This document shows positions 58,851-64,000 of a DNA stretch of 64,000 bases, piece after piece. Both the position numbers and the translations under genes were made by a program. The notes under the pieces were generated by a model that worked only from the letters and a program-made list of their open reading frames with translations, had not been told where the DNA came from and made no database searches. Location of the stretch: contig NZ_JAULBC010000005.1 in NCBI RefSeq assembly GCF_041060425.1, positions 434,001 through 498,000 of the forward strand, in the 5' to 3' direction. How positions within the stretch are numbered: position 1 is the first letter of the stretch; the number at the start of each line of letters is the position of its first letter. The DNA comes from Danxiaibacter flavus (GTDB lineage Bacteria; Bacteroidota; Bacteroidia; Chitinophagales; Chitinophagaceae).

Positions 58851-59611
58851 TCAATCCACACCGGAGCATGATCACTTGTTTTTTCCCACCCGCGAACATG
58901 GCGGTCAACGCCGGCGGAAACCAGTTTTTTGGCAACATGCGGACTCAATAGAAAATGATCGATGCGGAGGCCTGCATTGCGGCCATATGCATCACGGAAA
59001 TAATCCCAGAACGTATAGATCGTTTCATCCGGGTGAAGCTTGCGAATGGCATCCGTCCAGCCCTGGTCAACAAGATTTTTAAAAGCTGCACGTGTTTCCG
59101 GACGGAACAACGCATCATCCACCCAACGTTCAGGTTTATACACATCCAGCTCAGTAGGCATAACGTTGTAATCGCCGGTAAGAATAACGGGCACATCCTG
59201 CGCCAGTAAGGTTTTGGCGTGATCCGTTAGTCGCTTGAACCATCCGAGTTTGTAATCAAACTTAGGTCCGGGTGCAGGATTACCGTTTGGCAAATAAAGG
59301 CATCCTATAGTAAGTCCATCAATCTTTGCTTCAATATACCGGCTATGCAAATCTTCCGGATCGCCCGGTAGCGCCCTGCAGATTTCTTCAATTTTCGCTT
59401 TGCGCGATAAAATAGCGACACCGTTCCAGCTTTTCTGGCCATGCCAGATCACCTGGTACCCTGCATCTGCAATAGCCTGTTCAGGAAATTTTTCCTGGGG
59501 CGCTTTTAACTCCTGCAGGCACACAATGTCCGGTTTGGCTTCATCCAGCCAACGAAGCAAAACGGGCAATCTTCCATTAACGCCGTTTACATTATAGGTA
59601 GCTATTTTCAT
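58838..59611 (-). CDS. xth: Exodeoxyribonuclease III
   Basis: A 257-residue endonuclease/exonuclease/phosphatase-fold enzyme for repair at abasic sites. MKIATYNVNGVNGRLPVLLR, DIVCLQELKAPQEKFP (metal Glu), YLPNGNP, LTGDYNVMP (catalytic Asp and Asn), FWDYFRDAYGRNAGLRIDHF and WEKTSDHAPVWIEI (final Asp-His) are all in place. Length is normal. The last codons fall in an 8-bp tandem repeat. Confidence 0.94.
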   Translation of the reverse strand: MKIATYNVNGVNGRLPVLLRWLDEAKPDIVCLQELKAPQEKFPEQAIADAGYQVIWHGQKSWNGVAILSRKAKIEEICRALPGDPEDLHSRYIEAKIDGLTIGCLYLPNGNPAPGPKFDYKLGWFKRLTDHAKTLLAQDVPVILTGDYNVMPTELDVYKPERWVDDALFRPETRAAFKNLVDQGWTDAIRKLHPDETIYTFWDYFRDAYGRNAGLRIDHFLLSPHVAKKLVSAGVDRHVRGWEKTSDHAPVWIEIRP

Positions 59612-59705
59612 GAGGCAACAATTTGAGGTTTATTCTTTTTGTCCAGTACTTTTTAAGTACGAAGTACTTGGGTTCGGACATGCTCACTTTTCGCGGTCTT
59701 GTTGA

Positions 59706-60008
59706 CTAGGACAACAGCGTTGATGCTTTTTGTGAGATCATGGAACCGATCATTCCTTTAAAGAAAGATAATGCAAAGGGCAGATCAGACTCGATTTCCA
59801 CATCAGAAGGATTTACCTGGATCGTTCCTGCCAGATCAAACCCTTTTGCGGAAAAGCTGAAATCGTTCTTGTCACCCTGCCAGTTTTCTTTTACATTGGA
59901 AATCGTGTCTTTATGTTCTTCCTGTAAATTTTTGAGCAGACTTTTTACTCTTTCAAGCGCTTCTTCTTTAGAAAGGTTGTGTGGAATATTCAGATTTAAT
60001 AGTGCCAT
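59706..60008 (-). CDS. Polyhydroxyalkanoic acid system family protein
   Basis: A 100-residue protein matching the PHA-system protein family (PF09650-type): LNLNIPHNLSKEEALERVKS, NVKENWQGDKNDFSFSAKGF, LAGTIQVNPSDVEIESDLPF, ALSFFKGMIGSMISQ. These proteins are found with or without PHA granules; no PHA synthase gene is in the window. The role is not established. Confidence 0.82.
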   Translation of the reverse strand: MALLNLNIPHNLSKEEALERVKSLLKNLQEEHKDTISNVKENWQGDKNDFSFSAKGFDLAGTIQVNPSDVEIESDLPFALSFFKGMIGSMISQKASTLLS

Positions 60009-60419
60009 ACTGTAAATTTTTGAGTTTGTATCCGGCGAATGTCGACCGAATTCATTCCTTTAGAACAAATTAAGCTGCGATTATACTATTTTCAAAGCAG
60101 ATGCCGCTTTTTTATTTCCTGCAAATTTTTTTACAAAGCAAGCAGATCCCAAAAACCGTTTTTTGTGTTGTCTGCAATAATTAATATTTACATAATGCAT
60201 TGTTCATAGTTGGTTTATACGGATGAAGCAAATTCATTGGCTAAAACGCCACTTTCCGGTTCTGGAAAATAGTTCATCCTAAGCGTTTGTAATTATTGTG
60301 GTGGTATGAAAATCATCGGGGCCACATTTATTTTTTTCCATCAGTGTCTGTCCTGATTTGAACAAATTGAACAGAGATGTTTGACGGATAATAATTACAG
60401 ATTAATTTCCCTAAAACCA

Positions 60420-60833
60420 ATCCCTTCGGGCAATGTCATTAAGTTAAGCACAGACATCTTCAACTTTGGGAGATATCTCCTATCGTCGATATGACGATCC
60501 TGGCTTATCAGAAAAAGTAATCACAACAGCATCAATACCAAGTACAGAATAATGAGCAAGTCTGCAACCTCAACGTCACTTCGACGATAGGAGAGGTCTC
60601 CCGAATATAGAACTGATGGTGATATTTTATAAGCGTTTGATATGAAAACCTCCCTGGCTTATCAGAAAAAGTAATCACAACAGCATCAATGCCAAGTACA
60701 GAATAATGAGCAAGTTTGCAACCTCAACGTCACCTCGACGACAGGAGAGGTCTCCCGAATATAGAACTGATGGTGATATTTTATAAGCGTTTGATATGAA
60801 ACCTCTTAACTTAATGACATTGCCCGAAGGGAT
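60420..60833. repeat. Composite element: 29-bp inverted ends around two 154-bp direct repeats
   Basis: The ends 60420-60448 and 60805-60833 are perfect 29-bp inverted copies (ATCCCTTCGGGCAATGTCAT and on). Between them, units 60499-60652 and 60653-60806 are direct repeats with a 154-bp period and only a handful of changes. Each ends in TGATATTTTATAAGCGTTTG plus ATAT, which also appears at 31.07 kb. No reading frame is conserved. Confidence 0.85.
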
Positions 60834-60872
60834 GGAATTATTATAGCATAATATCGAAATCATTTACCAAAA

Positions 60873-60914
60873 CCCCGACGGGGTGACATAGTAAAATGTC
60901 ACTTCGGGGTTTTA
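60873..60914. repeat. GC-rich hairpin
   Basis: AAACCCCGACGGGGTGACA / TGTCACTTCGGGGTTT forms an imperfect 16-bp stem around TAGTAAAA. It could act as a terminator but lies far from any gene end, so repeat status is more likely. Confidence 0.55.
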
Positions 60915-61047
60915 ATACACGTCATATATGCCCTTCTATAATAATTTCATCCCTCCGGGATTGGATAGATAGATCCGGTTTAAACGCGTAGTTGACCCTT
61001 TAATTTTCAGGGCAACTTCACATTTCATATTCTTCGTCAGACGGCAA

Positions 61048-63441
61048 CTATTTTTTACTGTCAATGATCTGCTGATAAACCTTTCTTGCTTCATTATATA
61101 ATTGTTCTGCCGCAGCAAGCTCTTCCTTTTTTATCTTGTCCTGCTTCATCTTCCAGCATTGATCAACCGCTTTCAAACACCATGCGGCACTTTGTGGATC
61201 TGCCACTTGCTTCCCTCCCACATTAATAAATATTGGATTTGTGTGAACGCTCGGATAAATTCTGAGGGCTATCCAACCTGAGTGATTTGCAGCATAATTA
61301 AACTCAATATCATTCCAATTGCCATCAGCTTCAATATCTGAACTGTCAACAGCAACGCCGTTAAAGATCAATTGTACACGAACCTTTCTTGACGTACCGA
61401 TCCTCGCCCGTTCAACATGCCAATAAGGGGATTCTGTTAGTGGACGGGCTGCTATATTTTTTCCATCTTCATCCTGCTGCACGGGCAATAATGCCGCTGC
61501 CTTGGCTGTAATATGAACTTTTCCGGGTTGCGACAATGCTATGTCACCGCTACCCATTTCCGTATTATTGGCAGTAAAATCAATAAGATGAGCATGACCT
61601 TCAGACACATAATTGCGACCTTTTTTTAACGCTTCCATATATGCATCATAACTGAGCGGCCCGTCTGCTTTAAAATAACTGCGCGCTATGCCCACGCGCT
61701 CGTCAAAAATGCAGGGAAAATCGGTTTCGCCACTAAGCTTTGTTCTGAATCCGCAATTAAGTGAATGATACCACATGTTCAACTCCCATGGTGCGGGCGT
61801 ATCTCCCGCACTATAAAAGTCCACAAGGTTTTGGGTAACTGTAACGACGTATTCATTTGCGCCGATGCCGTCCATTTTCGGCAGTACATCATTAGGCAAC
61901 TGAGTCGTTGGTTGCATAGGCTCAAGCCCCCAACCGGAATGGGCATAACCGGTAAGGGCATGTTGGTCCTTCGCCCATTGCAAAACAGGCGCGGTCCATG
62001 TCGGCCAGTCCTCGATCTTTTTTGTGCCGGGATAATCATCTTCCTTCAGGTTTAACAAAACCAAATGACCTGCGTGAGATGAAGGAAAACCGGAGACTTC
62101 CACATCATACCTCATCACGTTTTGTTTTGAAGACAATGGGCTGACCTCGCCGGTAAAAAATTGTTTTTGATGATACCACCCGGGTCCCCAACTGAGCACA
62201 GCACCCACATTCAGGTCCTCGCCTTTTACCTGACGGATCATGTTGTCGGGTGTTACACCTTCCTCCGGACTTTCATAATGGCTGCATCCCGCTGCATGAA
62301 TGTGATGATCTGCACTGTACCATTTCATGTTTGCCATATTGATCCATCGTTTGAGCCGGAAGTCGACATTAATGGTTTGAGCATTTTCCGGCACGGTCAG
62401 TTCTTTGGTTTGTGTAATATATTCTGGCCCTCGTATGTAGGTGATTGTGTAATGACCAGGAGGAAGATTCACATGCTCACCATCATACCTGTATACCTGT
62501 GGTTGAAAAAAGAAATCAGGATACTCATCAGTTAATGCTAACCGGCGGGATGGTAGCGGATACAAACCTCTGAGCGATTTGTTGTAAACAAAGTATTCGT
62601 TGGACGCAAACCAATAGCGATAGTTGGTTTGGCGGAAATCAAAACTGTCTGGCAACAATCGTTCAATATTATCTTTTATAATGAACGAAGCCATTGCCGG
62701 CTCCCCGTTCTCATCTTTGATGTTGAATATAACTTTTGACGATGGCTTGCAATTAAACAGGACCGAAATGGCGTTTCGAAAACCAATATCTTCTGTTCCC
62801 TGGCCAGCACTGAAACTTAATGATGCCTCACGCTGGCCTTTATCCTTTGTGAAGATCTGCACCACAACATATTCAAGCGCAAGGCCTGAAAGTGTTGGTT
62901 GCAACGGACGATTGCGGTAAACACCAATTTCAAGGAAACGATTGGCAACCTGCGCCGCCGATAGAATATTCGAAGCCTTTGGCTCTGCACCATTTGCCGA
63001 TGCATGTAATAACGGCGCTGCGTTTTCGCTTTGTACATCCAGCGCGGATTTGATGCCTGCCTCATTATACACTTTTACCAGAAAGCTTTTCCAACCACCC
63101 TGGATCAATATGGCTGCAGCAGGCCCTCTTTCAACGCTAACTCTCGCCTCCGGGTTAATTCTAACGCTGGCCAGGCAATATGGATCAAGGATCTCCTGGA
63201 TGTGATGAATCATATGATCATCAAGTGCTGTTTTTTTGAGCGCTTCCAACTTTGCTACATCATTTTTTTGAAGCGGACTACCAAGATATTCCAGTGCCTG
63301 CTGTAATCTGGCTACTTGCGCCAGCAGCGGTTGTGCATCTATTTTACCTGCTGGTTGCTCCGCAGCATGGTGTTCATGTTGGGCATTGGTGAAACTGTGC
63401 AGCGATAGACAAGCGATGAATAAAGTGATCGCGAATTTCAT
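61048..63441 (-). CDS. CehA/McbA family metallohydrolase, secreted
   Basis: A 797-residue exported protein with signal peptide MKFAITLFIACLSLHSFTNA and a His-rich start (EHHAAEQP). Residues 30-360 are mixed helical and beta. The PHP-type metallohydrolase domain begins about 370: WYSADHHIHAAGCSHY (metal His cluster), LSWGPGWY, AGHLVLLN, YAHSGWG and GGETDFPCI-like (LSGETDFPCIFDERVG). Members hydrolyse ester or carbamate bonds (e.g. CehA on carbaryl); the substrate here is unknown. It follows a cytochrome c gene on the same strand with a hairpin between. Confidence 0.88.
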   Translation of the reverse strand: MKFAITLFIACLSLHSFTNAQHEHHAAEQPAGKIDAQPLLAQVARLQQALEYLGSPLQKNDVAKLEALKKTALDDHMIHHIQEILDPYCLASVRINPEARVSVERGPAAAILIQGGWKSFLVKVYNEAGIKSALDVQSENAAPLLHASANGAEPKASNILSAAQVANRFLEIGVYRNRPLQPTLSGLALEYVVVQIFTKDKGQREASLSFSAGQGTEDIGFRNAISVLFNCKPSSKVIFNIKDENGEPAMASFIIKDNIERLLPDSFDFRQTNYRYWFASNEYFVYNKSLRGLYPLPSRRLALTDEYPDFFFQPQVYRYDGEHVNLPPGHYTITYIRGPEYITQTKELTVPENAQTINVDFRLKRWINMANMKWYSADHHIHAAGCSHYESPEEGVTPDNMIRQVKGEDLNVGAVLSWGPGWYHQKQFFTGEVSPLSSKQNVMRYDVEVSGFPSSHAGHLVLLNLKEDDYPGTKKIEDWPTWTAPVLQWAKDQHALTGYAHSGWGLEPMQPTTQLPNDVLPKMDGIGANEYVVTVTQNLVDFYSAGDTPAPWELNMWYHSLNCGFRTKLSGETDFPCIFDERVGIARSYFKADGPLSYDAYMEALKKGRNYVSEGHAHLIDFTANNTEMGSGDIALSQPGKVHITAKAAALLPVQQDEDGKNIAARPLTESPYWHVERARIGTSRKVRVQLIFNGVAVDSSDIEADGNWNDIEFNYAANHSGWIALRIYPSVHTNPIFINVGGKQVADPQSAAWCLKAVDQCWKMKQDKIKKEELAAAEQLYNEARKVYQQIIDSKK

Positions 63442-63608
63442 AACTATGGTGTTTGTGGTTAGTTACCGAAGTCCGGTCAACAGGATGTTTATTATTTCAT
63501 TGCAGCAATAGGTTATAGAAAATTACAGAATAGTTGAACAATTACCGCCTTCCTGGTAACAGATTGTTTTGAATCGATGCATTATCAATGGATAGTTTAT
63601 CCCGGCAT

Positions 63609-63638
63609 AAAAAAAACCTGCCGGAAATACGACAGGTT
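63609..63638 (-). terminator. Terminator after the cytochrome c gene
   Basis: AAACCTG(c)C / G(a)CAGGTTT stem followed on the minus strand by TTTTT, 33 bp past the cytochrome stop. Confidence 0.7.
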
Positions 63639-63670
63639 TAATTTCAGTTGATTTTGATGAACAGCATATT

Positions 63671-64000
63671 TTACTTCAACGATGCCAATTGTGTTGGCGG
63701 TATTGGTTGTGGCACCACATTTTTCACAGGCTTGATGGATTTGAGATAAGCAAAAATTGCTTTCAGATCATCATCAGATGCTTGTGCATAAGATGGCCAT
63801 GGCATTGGAGGAAGAAGCGCCCGGTTTCCGTCGAGGCCTTTTGATTTGCCTTCCCGGATGGCTTTGAAAAACTGCGCTTCGGTCCAGGAACCGATCCCGG
63901 TTTCATCGGGAGTGAGGTTAGCAGTGAATGAAACGCCCCACGGACCAACCCATGCAGTGTTGTGCATGTTGGTCATTGCCCAGTCCTTTGTAGCCGCAGT
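63671..64000 (-). CDS. Cytochrome c family protein, C-terminal part
   Basis: The frame is open to the right edge, so the N-terminus and heme motif are outside the window. The visible 109 residues (GPWGVSFTANLTPDETGIGS, WTEAQFFKAIREGKSKG, LLPPMPWPSYAQASDDDLKA, IFAYLKSIKPVKN) are the typical C-terminal end of class I or diheme cytochromes in Bacteroidota, with the Met axial ligand in PPMPW. Periplasmic electron transfer is expected. An ATG at 63976 is internal and not the start. Confidence 0.85.
   Translation of the reverse strand, partial: TAATKDWAMTNMHNTAWVGPWGVSFTANLTPDETGIGSWTEAQFFKAIREGKSKGLDGNRALLPPMPWPSYAQASDDDLKAIFAYLKSIKPVKNVVPQPIPPTQLASLK

Larger units (their letters stand above)
60009..61047. 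repeat. 1-kb non-coding spacer dominated by a composite repeat element
   Basis: No protein gene was found in either strand. The centre is the composite inverted-repeat element at 60420-60833. To its right is a hairpin AAACCCCGA...TCGGGGTTT (60873-60914). Confidence 0.65.

Noticed and set aside
60499..60806. Possible CRISPR-like array from the direct repeats
   Set aside because: There are only two units of 154 bp, directly adjacent, without unique spacers, and they sit inside inverted ends.

Overview
The window looks like chromosome of a Bacteroidota member, most likely family Chitinophagaceae. The evidence is a secreted lectin/PKD protein ending in a type IX secretion (type B) sorting domain, many carboxypeptidase-regulatory-like and beta-barrel secreted proteins, a DUF4290 protein, FtsX-type permeases of the usual Bacteroidota form, promoters of the TAnnTTTG type, moderate GC, and intergenic spacers full of palindromic repeats. 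No phage, integrase, transposase or CRISPR array was seen. Only one tRNA was found.

Layout. 0-12 kb: housekeeping genes (kdnB-like, recX, a response regulator, dnaN, NadR-like kinase, nfu scaffold, mnmG, ybeY, feoA, nadD, chrA). Between mnmG and ybeY lie three GTTYCACGTGGAAC palindromes, the best candidate parS (ParB-binding) cluster; with dnaN and mnmG nearby this suggests an origin-proximal position. 12-22 kb: DUF4290 protein, murA (Asp in place of the usual catalytic Cys), nitroreductase, tRNA-Gln(CUG), a large secreted protein that joins an Rhs-type linker to a possible L,D-transpeptidase-like end, aqpZ, a GyrI-like/WYL regulator pair, and a DUF2130 coiled-coil protein with an internal 153-residue duplication. 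22-31 kb: T9SS lectin protein, HdeD-like membrane protein, cbpA/cbpM chaperone pair, HAD hydrolase, purine permease and a PQQ-type sugar dehydrogenase. 31-38 kb: an aldehyde-dehydrogenase module (DUF779, ALDH, divergent AraC regulator), a sugar-phosphate isomerase-like protein, VOC protein, a divergent GAPDH, and an RRM protein.

38-50 kb: an overlapping pair of ABC exporter half-transporters with one degenerate ATP site, a di-heme peroxidase, a purple-acid-phosphatase-like enzyme, a GH13 enzyme and a beta-hydroxyacid dehydrogenase. 50-64 kb: small VOC and DUF proteins, a two-gene unit of a Cys-rich 79-residue protein and a secreted beta-barrel-like protein, DUF2306, an FtsX/MacB permease, ExoIII, a PHA-system protein, a 1 kb repeat-built spacer, a CehA/McbA metallohydrolase and the end of a cytochrome c.

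The most striking non-genic content is the set of dispersed palindromic repeats: an element with 29-bp inverted ends around two 154-bp direct repeats (60.4-60.8 kb), a 142-bp REP-like element (24.85 kb), a 140-bp MITE-like element (26.6 kb), and several copies of CACAGAG-type and AAGCCTAAAGC-type sequences.
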